Part shown: piece after piece, positions 24,653 to 32,995 of the stretch
How positions within the stretch are numbered: position 1 is the stretch's first letter
How the letters are laid out: the number at the start of each line of letters is the position of its first letter
Assembly (NCBI RefSeq): GCF_050717515.1
Contig: NZ_JBOITL010000007.1
Coordinates: 1 to 64,000 of the forward strand
Reading direction: 5' to 3'
Length of the DNA: 64,000 nucleotides
DNA from: Clostridium_AD sp050717515
GTDB lineage: Bacteria; Bacillota; Clostridia; Clostridiales; Clostridiaceae
Translations under genes and position numbers: made by a program
Notes under the pieces: model-generated
What the model saw: only the letters and a program-made list of their open reading frames with translations
What the model was told of the DNA's origin: nothing
The model's database searches: none

Positions 24653-25429
24653 CTAAAGTTTAGTAGCTGAAATAAACGCTCTTCTTAAAAATTCTTCTGC
24701 TGACATATTTCTATATTTATCATATCTTCCTTGTTCTACCTCCAAGGAAATAGCTCCTTTATAACATATATCATCCAATTCATTTTTAATTTTGTTCCAT
24801 TGAATATTGCCATCGAAAGGTATCATATGCAAATCATCTATTCCATCATTATCATGTAAATGCAGTGCAAATAGCCTATCACCATAGTGTTTTAAAAAAT
24901 CTCTTTTTGGTGTAAAACAATTATTATGTCCACTATCATAACAAAATCCAAGTTTTGTTGATGATATTTCTTGTAAAATATAATCCATGTATTCTGGTTT
25001 TCGTAAATTTTCAAGAGCAACACTAACATTTAGATTTTCAGCTATATCAACAATTCTTCTTATTCTATTTAATCCAGTTTTGCAAATTGGAGGCGGATTA
25101 TTTCCTCTGGTTAAATGCATAACAACTGTTGGTATTTGAAAATTCGCACACTGCTCAATACTAGTAATAATTAGATTTTCATATTCATCACCATTTATAT
25201 TATCAAGCCATAAATCATTTGTACCACTAAAAGGTAAATGTACATTCTCTATGATCAACCCATTTTCTAATGCTAATTCTGGTTGCTTTTCTTTTGCTCC
25301 ATCAGTATCAATATTTTCGTCTCCCCACCATAAAAGTACCCCATCAAAACCTGCTTGTTTAATCAGTCTAAACCTTTCACTTATATCAATTGGATACCCA
25401 AACCAGGAAAATATACATGTTTTTCTCAT
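24653..25429 (-). CDS. Sugar phosphate isomerase/epimerase-like TIM barrel
   Basis: This 258-residue protein has AP-endonuclease-2/xylose-isomerase-like TIM-barrel motifs: KQAGFDGVLLWWGDE, VHLPFSG, VALENLR, GFCYDSGHNN, FALHLHDND and AISLEVEQG. Glu, Asp, His and Glu in these positions form the divalent-metal site of the family. The substrate is unknown. The start was set at the ATG eight bases after AGGAG; the GTG twelve bases upstream sits within that site. Confidence 0.85.
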   Translation of the reverse strand: MRKTCIFSWFGYPIDISERFRLIKQAGFDGVLLWWGDENIDTDGAKEKQPELALENGLIIENVHLPFSGTNDLWLDNINGDEYENLIITSIEQCANFQIPTVVMHLTRGNNPPPICKTGLNRIRRIVDIAENLNVSVALENLRKPEYMDYILQEISSTKLGFCYDSGHNNCFTPKRDFLKHYGDRLFALHLHDNDGIDDLHMIPFDGNIQWNKIKNELDDICYKGAISLEVEQGRYDKYRNMSAEEFLRRAFISATKL

Positions 25430-25485
25430 TATTTTCACTCCTATCTTATAAATGTTATATAAAATACTTTATTTGATGTAATTAA

Positions 25486-25547
25486 AAATTTACGATTGAA
25501 ATATAAAAATTTCTTATATATGATTAATATTACCATATATTTGCTAT
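25486..25547. repeat. 60-bp repeat, copy 1 (copy 2 at 34606-34669)
   Basis: AAATTTACGATTGAAATATA followed by TTATATATGATTAATATTAC and CATATATTTGCTAT matches 34606-34669 at most positions. Both copies lie in gene-free spacers. The sequence does not resemble the boundary elements. Confidence 0.6.
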
Positions 25548-25753
25548 CATTTGACAATTAAAATAAAGTTTTGCTTCCAATTTTGGTTGCTAAATTTCTT
25601 GTTGCTTCCATAGATTGCGTATTTGGTGTAAAATAAGTTGCGCAGGAAGATTTTAAATTATGTCTTTTAAAAGTTTTATTGTTAAATTTGTTTTTACATA
25701 ATATATTAAAATAAATCAAACTAACAGTCTTGTTAGAACTAAAGGAGTTTATT

Positions 25754-26614
25754 ATGAGAATAATATCTGAAAACAACCTATGTACAAATAGACCATATAT
25801 AAATTTAAAGAAAGTACCAAGGAAAAGTTCATTAAGAATTGGTAAAATTACTGAAGCTGGCTTTAAAAGCACTTATATAATAAATCAACATACACAAAAC
25901 TTATCTACTGATGAGAATTACACTGTAGAACTTAGTAAAGGAATTGAGAAAATAACACTTGATACAGAACTATTAAATGAAAGGTTATTAGTTGAGGTGA
26001 ATTATTCATCTAAAATCAGTAATAAATCTACTAAATTCAAGATTTACCTTATTTCAAATTATATAAAATACGCCTTACCATTTAGTTCATTTGAAGATAT
26101 TTATGAAAATTGTATGAATATATTAGCTAGAGAACTTGAGGGAAAAGAAGAATTAATTTACATAAAGGAAAGTTTTAGAAATTTAGAAAATGATGAAATT
26201 TCAGTAGATATAAATTTAAATTTAGAAAGATTAAAAGAATTTAAAGATAGGGTAAATTACAAAAGAAATATTGATTATTTTGTTATAAATAATATTTCTT
26301 CAGTTACTTCAAAGTATGATATAAATACTAAAACTAAAGAGATACTAACAAGTAATACCTTAAAAGTTCTAAGCTATAACTATAGTACAAGACTTTATAG
26401 CATAGTAGAACCTATTGATAAAACAGTTAAAATAAAATTAGAAGAAACCGATGTTATTTGTAACCTGGATGAAATTAATTTCCCTACTGTTAGCATTTAT
26501 ACTGAGTACGGACTTGGAAAATTATTAGATGTTAAAAATAATGTTATCCCAAATGCTAATACATTATCATTATTTGCTAATATACTAGACCTAGGATTAG
26601 AAGTTTTAAACTAG
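25754..26614 (+). CDS. Hypothetical protein, 286 residues, plus strand
   Basis: This is a soluble, lysine- and glutamate-rich protein with no recognised family and no signal peptide. The first part looks beta-rich (VPRKSSLRIGKITEAGFK, NYTVELSKGIEKITLD) and the second part more helical (IYENCMNILARELEGKEEL, NLNLERLKEFKDRVN). The start was set at the ATG after AAAGGAG; an in-frame TTG 24 bases upstream has no ribosome site. It stands alone on the plus strand in a region of minus-strand genes. Confidence 0.68.
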   Translation: MRIISENNLCTNRPYINLKKVPRKSSLRIGKITEAGFKSTYIINQHTQNLSTDENYTVELSKGIEKITLDTELLNERLLVEVNYSSKISNKSTKFKIYLISNYIKYALPFSSFEDIYENCMNILARELEGKEELIYIKESFRNLENDEISVDINLNLERLKEFKDRVNYKRNIDYFVINNISSVTSKYDINTKTKEILTSNTLKVLSYNYSTRLYSIVEPIDKTVKIKLEETDVICNLDEINFPTVSIYTEYGLGKLLDVKNNVIPNANTLSLFANILDLGLEVLN

Positions 26615-26648
26615 AATCGCATATTGTGCCCGAAAAATCATAACATTT

Positions 26649-26720
26649 ACAGCCACAAGACAGTATTCTACATTTTTGATGAAATATAAATCAAAAACAA
26701 GACTACTATTTTGTGGCTGT
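26649..26720. other. Nested double hairpin 3' of the plus-strand gene
   Basis: ACAGCCACAA (26649-26658) pairs with TTGTGGCTGT (26711-26720). Inside it TTTTTGAT (26673-26680) pairs with ATCAAAAA (26690-26698). It follows the stop at 26614 and may act as a terminator for it. The 52-base space with its own stem is longer than usual, so a small structured RNA or a decayed mobile element are alternatives. Confidence 0.5.
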
Positions 26721-26777
26721 TATGCAATTTGTCCTATCATTATTTTATCATGTGATTCATCTAATAATTTCCAAAGA

Positions 26778-27206
26778 TTATTTTTTACTGATGGGTTCCA
26801 GCAGATTCAAATAAAAATCATTTACTATTCCCTTATCTTCACCACTACGAATATGTTCTTCCAGACATATATGACTTTCATCAACAACATATTCATTACT
26901 TTCTTTTAACAATCGCATTAATGTTTGCCATGAATCATATACTTCATTTGTACTGTTTAATGATGCATATAAACCGCGTGGTAATCTTTTTTCCTCAAGA
27001 TATTCGGGTAACTCAACTTGTTCTGGCACAGTAACACAAGCTGCCCATCCATATTCTATACAACCTGGACTATATGCAGTTGTGTTGAAGCCAAAAATTC
27101 TGGCAGTACCCATTAAATTTTCTGCTTCTGCCCAATCCAACACTTTTTTAAGTGTTGTCACTCCAAGTTTTTCCGACACCTGGTGAATTGGTTCAAAATA
27201 GCTCAT
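26778..27206 (-). CDS. GyrI-like/AraC effector-binding domain protein
   Basis: This 142-residue stand-alone effector-binding protein begins MSYFEPIHQVSEKLG. It has ARIFGFNTTAYSPGCIEYGW, ACVTVPEQVELPEYL, RGLYASLNSTNEVYDSW and a final SHICLEEHI. It fits the bacterial transcription-activator effector-binding family. The chosen ATG follows AGGAGG at 11 bases. Upstream codons in the same frame overlap a hydrolase fragment read in another frame and are not part of this gene. Ligand unknown. Confidence 0.72.
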   Translation of the reverse strand: MSYFEPIHQVSEKLGVTTLKKVLDWAEAENLMGTARIFGFNTTAYSPGCIEYGWAACVTVPEQVELPEYLEEKRLPRGLYASLNSTNEVYDSWQTLMRLLKESNEYVVDESHICLEEHIRSGEDKGIVNDFYLNLLEPISKK

Positions 27207-27225
27207 GTATTCAAACACCTCCTTT

Positions 27226-27360
27226 TTAAATACTGCCGGGATGCCCGATTGTGTCAACGGCGTAGATATGAAAATCCTGAAACAAAAATCCACAAGTCAG
27301 CAGATTATATGCTGTTGTCGCGTTTCCCCCGTGAAAGACTAGAAGTGGTAAGTTGTTTTA
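27226..27360 (-). pseudogene. Fragment of an alpha/beta hydrolase
   Basis: The minus frame ending with TAA at 27226-27228 reads LPLLVFHGGNATTAYNLLTC, then FLFQDFHIYAVDTIGHPGS. These are the oxyanion-loop and second-strand motifs of an alpha/beta hydrolase. Neither the start nor the nucleophile region is present. Its GC content is higher than its neighbours, which suggests transfer from elsewhere. Confidence 0.7.
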
Positions 27361-27424
27361 TTTGTAATTAAATAAAGACATAATTGAAGGTTGTTATAAA
27401 ATGATTCAAGGGGGAATAAATTTT

Positions 27425-27673
27425 ATGAAGTCAATTATATCAAAACATCAAATAAAAATAATATTATTATTTGATGTTTGTATTATATTTTTAAGCATAT
27501 TGCAAATACGAAATAATAAACTAATGTTAGAGATGTTAGCACTTGGAGGTCCTTTGGGCTATCTAAATGGCAAGTTTATATCTAATAAGACTCTTGATAA
27601 AAAAAGTAGACTACTAATCTTTGTTGGTTTCTTTCTAACAGTTATTGCATTTCTATACACTTTTTTTATTTAA
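27425..27673 (+). CDS. Small membrane protein
   Basis: This 82-residue protein has hydrophobic segments near residues 8-24, 34-50 and 60-80 and a short basic N-terminus. No family is recognised. The ATG stands nine bases after GGGGGA; an ATG 24 bases further upstream lacks such a site. A strong hairpin follows at 27729-27761. Confidence 0.65.
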   Translation: MKSIISKHQIKIILLFDVCIIFLSILQIRNNKLMLEMLALGGPLGYLNGKFISNKTLDKKSRLLIFVGFFLTVIAFLYTFFI

Positions 27674-27728
27674 AACAATTCAGGATTTTCTTAATATATA
27701 TATAGGGCACAGGTAGTAATGGAACATA

Positions 27729-27761
27729 AAATTGGCTTGTCGTAAATAGACAAGCCAATTT
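27729..27761 (+). terminator. Perfect 13-bp hairpin, probable terminator
   Basis: AAATTGGCTTGTC pairs with GACAAGCCAATTT around a seven-base loop, 55 bases after the small membrane gene. The following AAAACTTTT is a weak T tract. Confidence 0.65.
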
Positions 27762-27971
27762 AAAACTTTTCCATAATTATTAAAAGTATAGTAAATTTAT
27801 GATTGATGAACTACATAAGAATATTTTAATGCACCAGAATTTTTTTAATAAAATAAAAATCCTTTAAAAATAGTATTTCAAAGGATTGTAGGCTTATTAA
27901 TATTTTGCAGTACTTTTTTAAATTAATGAAAATTGTTTTAACCTTTCTATAAGTTAAAATATAACTCTCAA

Positions 27972-28046
27972 CTACTTATTCTTATTAGATATTACCATTG
28001 CTACAATAGCAATGATTATTGTTATTATTACATATGTAAATATCAT
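27972..28046 (-). CDS. 24-residue hydrophobic membrane peptide
   Basis: An ATG at 28044-28046 follows GGGGGGAG by five bases. The frame reads IFTYVIITIIIAIVAMV and then the polar end SNKNK before TAG. One membrane span with a short charged tail suits either a type I toxin-like peptide or a small regulator of a membrane protein. It has its own spacer on both sides and no partner. An antisense antitoxin RNA was not identified. Confidence 0.6.
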   Translation of the reverse strand: MIFTYVIITIIIAIVAMVISNKNK

Positions 28047-28506
28047 ATATCTCCCCCCTTTTAAATACTATTTATTACCGAATATATACGAAGCTGTATT
28101 TTTATGTTATGTCTTTATCATCTTTAAAACATTGTAACCACTTGAACCAATGGAGATAATTCACCAAAAATTTAGTTGATACTCCATTAAATTTATCTAT
28201 CCACTTTTATCTATGTACGTTATGCCCTATTATAACACATCCTACTAAAATTTATACAATATCACTATTTATGTCTAACATAGCCTTATATTAACATGCT
28301 CGTTAGAAACTGTCGAAGACTGTTATGGGGTCAGAATGATAGCTCTAATTACAATTTAATAGATAATATGAGACCTTTAAAGTAATTTTTCAATAATTTA
28401 TAAAATTGGAATTAAATTTATTGTAATGATATACTAATAATTGGGTTGTAGTTGTAAGATATAACCAAGTTTAGTTTAGAAAATTTTTTAGGGGGAGCGA
28501 TTACAG
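28047..28506. other. Gene-free spacer upstream of the acetyltransferase
   Basis: AT-rich sequence with scattered TATAAT-like boxes and no convincing reading frame. It should contain the divergent promoters of the 24-residue peptide (-) and the CAT-like gene (+). I cannot place them with confidence. Confidence 0.45.
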
Positions 28507-29142
28507 ATGAAGTTTATAGACATGGAAAATTGGGAAAGAAAAAATCATTATAATTATTTTAAGCAACTTGATTACCCTCATTTTAATATATGTGGGAATG
28601 TTGACATTACTGAATTTTATAGATTTATTAAGGAAAAAGAAAATCCATTTTTTATATCCATGTTATATGTTGTTACAAAAACAGCAAATAGCATAAAAGA
28701 ATTTCGTTATAGGATAAGAGAAGATAAAATAATTGAACATGAAATGGTCAGTCCTTCTTTTACAGTAATGACTCCAAATGAAATATTTAGTTTTTGTACT
28801 GCTGAATTTATAGCGGAATTTAAAGAATTTAAGATTAATACATCAAATGAAATAGAAAAAACAAAAAACAATATAATTATCGGAAATGAACCAGATCGTG
28901 ATGACTTAATATATACTACAAGTATTCCATGGGTTTCATTTACTAGTATAACTCACCCAATTCAAATGAACCCTGTTGGTAGTGTCCCAATAATAGCATG
29001 GGGTAAATACTTTGAGGAAAATGGAAAGATAAAGCTACCGCTATCTGTTCAAGTGCATCACTCACTGGTAGATGGCGTACATGTTGGGTATTTCTTTAAT
29101 AAAATCCAAGAAATTTTAGATAATCCTGTAACATATTTATAA
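28507..29142 (+). CDS. cat: Chloramphenicol O-acetyltransferase (CAT type A fold)
   Basis: This 211-residue protein matches the trimeric CAT family: an N-terminal MENWERKNHYNYFKQLDYP, YRIREDKI in the middle, and the catalytic-histidine motif VQVHHSLVDGVHVGYFF near residues 183-199. Such proteins transfer acetyl from acetyl-CoA to chloramphenicol. Clostridia also carry diverged members whose resistance function is unproven. The ATG follows AGGGGGAG. The downstream spacer has a GC-rich hairpin at 29288-29330. Confidence 0.85.
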   Translation: MKFIDMENWERKNHYNYFKQLDYPHFNICGNVDITEFYRFIKEKENPFFISMLYVVTKTANSIKEFRYRIREDKIIEHEMVSPSFTVMTPNEIFSFCTAEFIAEFKEFKINTSNEIEKTKNNIIIGNEPDRDDLIYTTSIPWVSFTSITHPIQMNPVGSVPIIAWGKYFEENGKIKLPLSVQVHHSLVDGVHVGYFFNKIQEILDNPVTYL

Positions 29143-29287
29143 TATCTAACTTTACAAAAAATAATTTTGATTTTATTCAGTTGATTCTAAATGTTCTTAT
29201 AGTATGAAAGAGTGGGTGAACTATAAGATATTTATCAATTTTATGTCTTAAAATGAGTTTTGTGGGAAACGTTGGCGCTAGTCCAGT

Positions 29288-29330
29288 TAGGGGCACTGCG
29301 ACGATTTACAAATCGTTGCCGTACCCCCTA
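29288..29330. repeat. GC-rich stem-loop
   Basis: TAGGGG (29288-29293) pairs with CCCCTA (29325-29330), enclosing GCGACGATT (29298-29306) paired with AATCGTTGC (29111 of the next block, 29311-29319) around a TACA loop. The composition stands out from the AT-rich spacer. It could terminate the CAT-like transcript, but no T tract follows. Confidence 0.55.
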
Positions 29331-29370
29331 TAAAATATCATTGTAACTTAATGCGATAAAGTTATGTTTA

Positions 29371-29649
29371 TTAATGCAATAAGTTCTTTTCTTTGTCGGT
29401 TATTATTAAATCCCAATATACAAATACCACAATAATAACAGCACTTAATACTGCAAAGCTATTACTAAGACCTCTATTATCTATAAATTTTGATATAATA
29501 GGCAATACTACGAAAAGGTAAATTATAATTAAAGGGTATGCCACTTTTCGCAGTTTTTGAGTCCTTATAAAAGCAGATAAACTAGTAATAAATAAAGTTA
29601 TAATTATTATCGTTGTTATTAATTCCATTCTCAGACTTATCATCTCCAT
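29371..29649 (-). CDS. Small three-segment membrane protein
   Basis: This 92-residue protein has hydrophobic stretches near residues 9-28, 38-55 and 65-82. Charged loops (TQKLRK, DNRG) and a short polar tail complete it. No family is recognised. Several in-frame ATGs (positions 1, 3 and 8) follow AGGATGGAG, so the exact start is uncertain. Confidence 0.65.
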   Translation of the reverse strand: MEMISLRMELITTIIIITLFITSLSAFIRTQKLRKVAYPLIIIYLFVVLPIISKFIDNRGLSNSFAVLSAVIIVVFVYWDLIITDKEKNLLH

Positions 29650-29933
29650 CCTATAGTGTTTTTAAATGTATATGATAAGGTCCCTAAATTTATTATCAAT
29701 TACTAAATAATATCTACAAACCAATTACTCGAAGTGCAGTTTTAAGTGAGGCTACTCTTAGTAGCTAAAGTAGCTTCATGAGAAATACTACCAATTAGCA
29801 ACTTCTTGTCGCACCTATGTTTAATAATAGTGTTGATAATATGACAATTTTTAAGGGAAGCCAAAAATGCCTGCCCTTAATTAAACACGAAATTAATAAA
29901 AAGCAATGTAAATTTTTATTCTAAGCTGGAAGC
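29650..29933. other. Spacer with a weak hairpin
   Basis: GAGGCTACT near 29747 pairs with AGTAGCTTC near 29768. Nothing else is recognised, and there is no gene. Confidence 0.4.
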
Positions 29934-29975
29934 AAAAACAGCTATGAGCTTAGTAAACAAGTTCATTGCTGTTTT
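29934..29975 (-). terminator. Terminator of the L,D-transpeptidase gene
   Basis: On the minus strand AAACAGC with AATGA pairs with TCAT and GCTGTTT around the loop. It is followed by TTTTTGC, directly after the stop at 29978. Confidence 0.78.
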
Positions 29976-29977
29976 GT

Positions 29978-30865
29978 TTATTTTAAAGCTGAGAAGTATG
30001 CTGATGTTCCTATACAAATTCTAGGATTTAATTCTGGGTTAAGCCATTTTAATACTGTAACTAGATTTGCTTCTTTTAATGCTATACAACCAGCTGTCCC
30101 TCTACCACTCTTGGGTGCTATGTGAAGGAATATTCCTGAACCTTTTCCTAAAACTTTGTCTTTGCCATAATTAAAATCTACAACTGCTGAATATTTATAT
30201 AATGGTTGCTTAGATAGATTTTCGTAAATGTCAGTATCATAGCTATATTTCGGATTTTTTAATACTAATGTATTATATTCTTTTACTGTCTGTAGTGCTG
30301 ACCAATAATGATTCGACTGTGTTCTCTTATATGGCATCTTTGTTCCTGGATTTGCTGCAGTTCCAAATTCATATACAAACCCAAAAACGCCTTCTGGTGT
30401 TGTCATATCTCCTTCATGTCTGTAAGCACTTACACCTTTCCTACCGACTACACATGGGAATGAATAATCTAATTTCCATGCTTTATTTACTTTTGAGTAT
30501 ATCTCTGCTGTCGCATGCTCACTTGCTAAATAAGGAACTTTTATTACTACAGCTTGGTCACTTTTACTTTTACTTAGGGAAGCTAGTAACCTACTGGCTA
30601 AATAAACAGGTTTTATTGTAGGTTTTATTGTTGCTTCTTTTGGTTTTGGAGCTAACTTTCCTTGCAACGGTATAATTCGTTTTGTATTTTTTTTATCTGG
30701 TGGAGATATTACTGTGTATGCTACCTTTAATGCAACAGGCTGTACTATACTAGAGTTTGTTATACTAGGTGCCGCTTTATTAGATATGCCCTTGGTTCCG
30801 CATGCTACCAACATAGCACTAAGCAAGATTAGCGATATTACCGATTTAATTTTACATTTTGACAC
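29978..30865 (-). CDS. YkuD-type L,D-transpeptidase lipoprotein
   Basis: This protein of about 295 residues has a signal peptide ending in the lipobox MLVACG. A proline/lysine-rich linker follows, and then a YkuD domain. The catalytic block FLHIAPKSGRGTAGCIA contains the histidine and cysteine of the family (HxnGC). Such enzymes make 3-3 cross-links in peptidoglycan or attach proteins to it. The start is uncertain: GTG (30863) stands nine bases after AGAGGGG, while a TTG lies nine bases upstream of that GTG. It is a monocistronic gene with its own terminator. Confidence 0.85.
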   Translation of the reverse strand: MSKCKIKSVISLILLSAMLVACGTKGISNKAAPSITNSSIVQPVALKVAYTVISPPDKKNTKRIIPLQGKLAPKPKEATIKPTIKPVYLASRLLASLSKSKSDQAVVIKVPYLASEHATAEIYSKVNKAWKLDYSFPCVVGRKGVSAYRHEGDMTTPEGVFGFVYEFGTAANPGTKMPYKRTQSNHYWSALQTVKEYNTLVLKNPKYSYDTDIYENLSKQPLYKYSAVVDFNYGKDKVLGKGSGIFLHIAPKSGRGTAGCIALKEANLVTVLKWLNPELNPRICIGTSAYFSALK

Positions 30866-31061
30866 TGCATTCAACCCCTCTTAGTTTGTTATTGGACATA
30901 CTTTATAGTTTTTTTCTAGGTTAATTAAATACTCTCTATTATCCTTCTTGAAAAAAAATACATTTTCAAAATATCCTAATGCATTAATTAGCTCTAACAA
31001 ACTTGTTTCTACTTTCGCATTGATTAATTCTTGGTTAAATAGATTTCACATTTTAATAATA

Positions 31062-31358
31062 TTATTTATCTACCTTTCTATTTTTCGATACATTTGACGT
31101 TACACCAACTACAGTACTTAAAACAGTTGCATATAAAATCCCCTTTAGTATAGTATTGTAATTACCTACAATATTAAACTTTTCGCCAAGTATAATGCCA
31201 ACTATATATATTAGGAAAGATATTATAACTGCAATAATTTTTCTCTTGTAATTTTGCCTAAACCATTTTTTTATGTTTAATTTAGAACTAATAACATGTA
31301 ATATAGCATATGAAATACTATAGGATAATAAAAAAATCATTACTGTAACTAAATTCAT
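31062..31358 (-). CDS. Small membrane protein downstream of the protease
   Basis: This 98-residue protein has three hydrophobic segments (about residues 4-20, 39-57 and 66-85) and basic ends. No family is recognised. The start was set at the ATG after GGGGAGGTGAT; a longer in-frame opening has no ribosome site. It lies 124 bases downstream of the RseP-like protease gene on the same strand and could be cotranscribed with it. Confidence 0.62.
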   Translation of the reverse strand: MNLVTVMIFLLSYSISYAILHVISSKLNIKKWFRQNYKRKIIAVIISFLIYIVGIILGEKFNIVGNYNTILKGILYATVLSTVVGVTSNVSKNRKVDK

Positions 31359-31482
31359 TAATATCACCTCCCCTATCATGTATAAATTCGTATAAAAAAG
31401 CTGTAACCATTTAAACCTGTAGTTAGTAAGGTTTTTTGTGGCTATACTGTTAAAACTATACATCCATTCCTTTTTTCATCTC

Positions 31483-32526
31483 TTAGAATTTTAGTGGACT
31501 AACTATATCCTTAATGACTACTAACACCATCAATATCATTAGAAATATAAATCCAATATAATTTACAGTTCCAACTTTATTTTCATCTAATTTTTTACCG
31601 GATATTATTTCAAATAAGAGCATAAAAATCCATCCGCCATCCAAAGCTGGGAAAGGTATTATGTTGAGTATACCTAACTGTAGACTTATAAATGCAGTTA
31701 GGTATATTAAGTTTGTAATTCCAGCTTGTGCTGCCTTTCCTGAAATTCGTAATATGCTTATTGGTCCTCCCACATCATTTGCAGAAACTTGCCCTTTAAA
31801 TATGCCTCCGAAAAATGTAAAAATTTGTTTTGATGAGTTAATAGTTTGATTAAATCCATAACTTACAGTTTCGCCAAAGTTCATTTTCTTTTTCAAACCA
31901 GCGATTCCTATCATGAATTTATTTTCTTTTACATTTTTAAGAGGGGTCAGAGAGATTTCTTTCACTTTTGCATCTCTAAGTATTTCAATATCCATACTTT
32001 TGCCTTTATTGTTAGAAAATTCACTTAAAACTTGCTCCCATTTATCTATATTAACTTTATTAACCTTAGTAATTTTGTCTCCCACCTTTAGTCCAGCATG
32101 CATGGCTGGACTATTAGAGTCTACTCCCCCTATTATTGGTAATATATATCCTTCTGCAGCACCTACAATAGCAAATAAAACCACTGCTAATATTAAATTC
32201 ATAATTGCACCAGCAGAAACTATGCTTAGTTTTTGCCATGGAGTTTTATTGTTGAAAGCTCTAGGATCATCACTTACTGAATCCTCGCCTTCCATCTTAA
32301 CATAGCCACCAATTGGAAATGCTTTAATCAAATACTCTGTTTCTTTTCCCTTGATTCCAAAAATTTTCGGACCCATTCCTAGTGAAAATTCATATACTTT
32401 TACTCCATTTAGCTTACACATAGTAAAATGACCTAATTCATGTATTATAATCAAAAGACTAAATGCTAATAGAGCCATAATCATATATGGTATATTTACT
32501 AAAATACTTGTGAATATACTACTCAT
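31483..32526 (-). CDS. RseP-like site-2 intramembrane metalloprotease
   Basis: This 347-residue protein has the zinc motif HELGHF (about residues 29-34), a PDZ domain (GVDSNSPAMHAGLKVGDKI, about 134-152), and the C-terminal metal ligand in NIIPFPALDGG. Four membrane segments are present. Site-2 proteases release membrane-held regulators by cutting inside the bilayer. The usual housekeeping rseP lies between dxr and ispG. Here it stands alone near a transpeptidase, so this is probably an extra copy. The ATG follows AGGGAGGGG. Confidence 0.9.
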   Translation of the reverse strand: MSSIFTSILVNIPYMIMALLAFSLLIIIHELGHFTMCKLNGVKVYEFSLGMGPKIFGIKGKETEYLIKAFPIGGYVKMEGEDSVSDDPRAFNNKTPWQKLSIVSAGAIMNLILAVVLFAIVGAAEGYILPIIGGVDSNSPAMHAGLKVGDKITKVNKVNIDKWEQVLSEFSNNKGKSMDIEILRDAKVKEISLTPLKNVKENKFMIGIAGLKKKMNFGETVSYGFNQTINSSKQIFTFFGGIFKGQVSANDVGGPISILRISGKAAQAGITNLIYLTAFISLQLGILNIIPFPALDGGWIFMLLFEIISGKKLDENKVGTVNYIGFIFLMILMVLVVIKDIVSPLKF

Positions 32527-32877
32527 ACCAATTCCCCTCCCTATTTTTATTATTTGTATAAGGTTTAAAAATCTTTATAAAATACTAACTACGGTACACA
32601 CACATCAATTAAGTGTTATTCCTCCAACTTCCAATTATATATATTAGTTGCATGATATTTTCAATCAATGCAACTTTTATAACTATACTCATTTCCACAC
32701 ATAACTACCTTTTCCCTTCAATATCTGTAAATTTAGGTAAAAACTAAAACCTAAAGCTAGATTTCTCTAACCTTATGCTTAAATTATTTAATCAATCTTA
32801 ATATAAAATTAACGTATAGGACAACCAGCTTTTAACTTTATATTAAATTTCAACATCATTCTTAATCAGAGCCCAAT
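32527..32877. other. Gene-free spacer
   Basis: AT-rich and without a supported reading frame. It holds the promoter region of the protease gene. No repeat shared with other parts of the window was noticed. Confidence 0.4.
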
Positions 32878-32911
32878 AATAAAAGCAAGAGAATTTTCCC
32901 TTGCTTTTATT
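32878..32911 (-). terminator. Bidirectional-looking terminator
   Basis: AATAAAAGCAAG pairs exactly with CTTGCTTTTATT around ten bases, downstream of the secreted amidase gene that ends at 32996. The A/T flanks on both sides would serve either strand. Confidence 0.7.
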
Positions 32912-32995
32912 TTATACATATTTATTTGTGAACCTAACATAACTAGAGTCAAAGACAACATCATCTCGCATTACTAAGAAATATTTAACAACCTA

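Noticed and set aside
25558..25872. 104-residue minus-strand open frame
   Set aside because: Most of it is antisense to the start of the plus-strand gene at 25754. Its last part (CATYFTPNTQSMEATRNLA) looks like a GNAT-type C-terminus and may be a gene remnant, but this is too weak to annotate.
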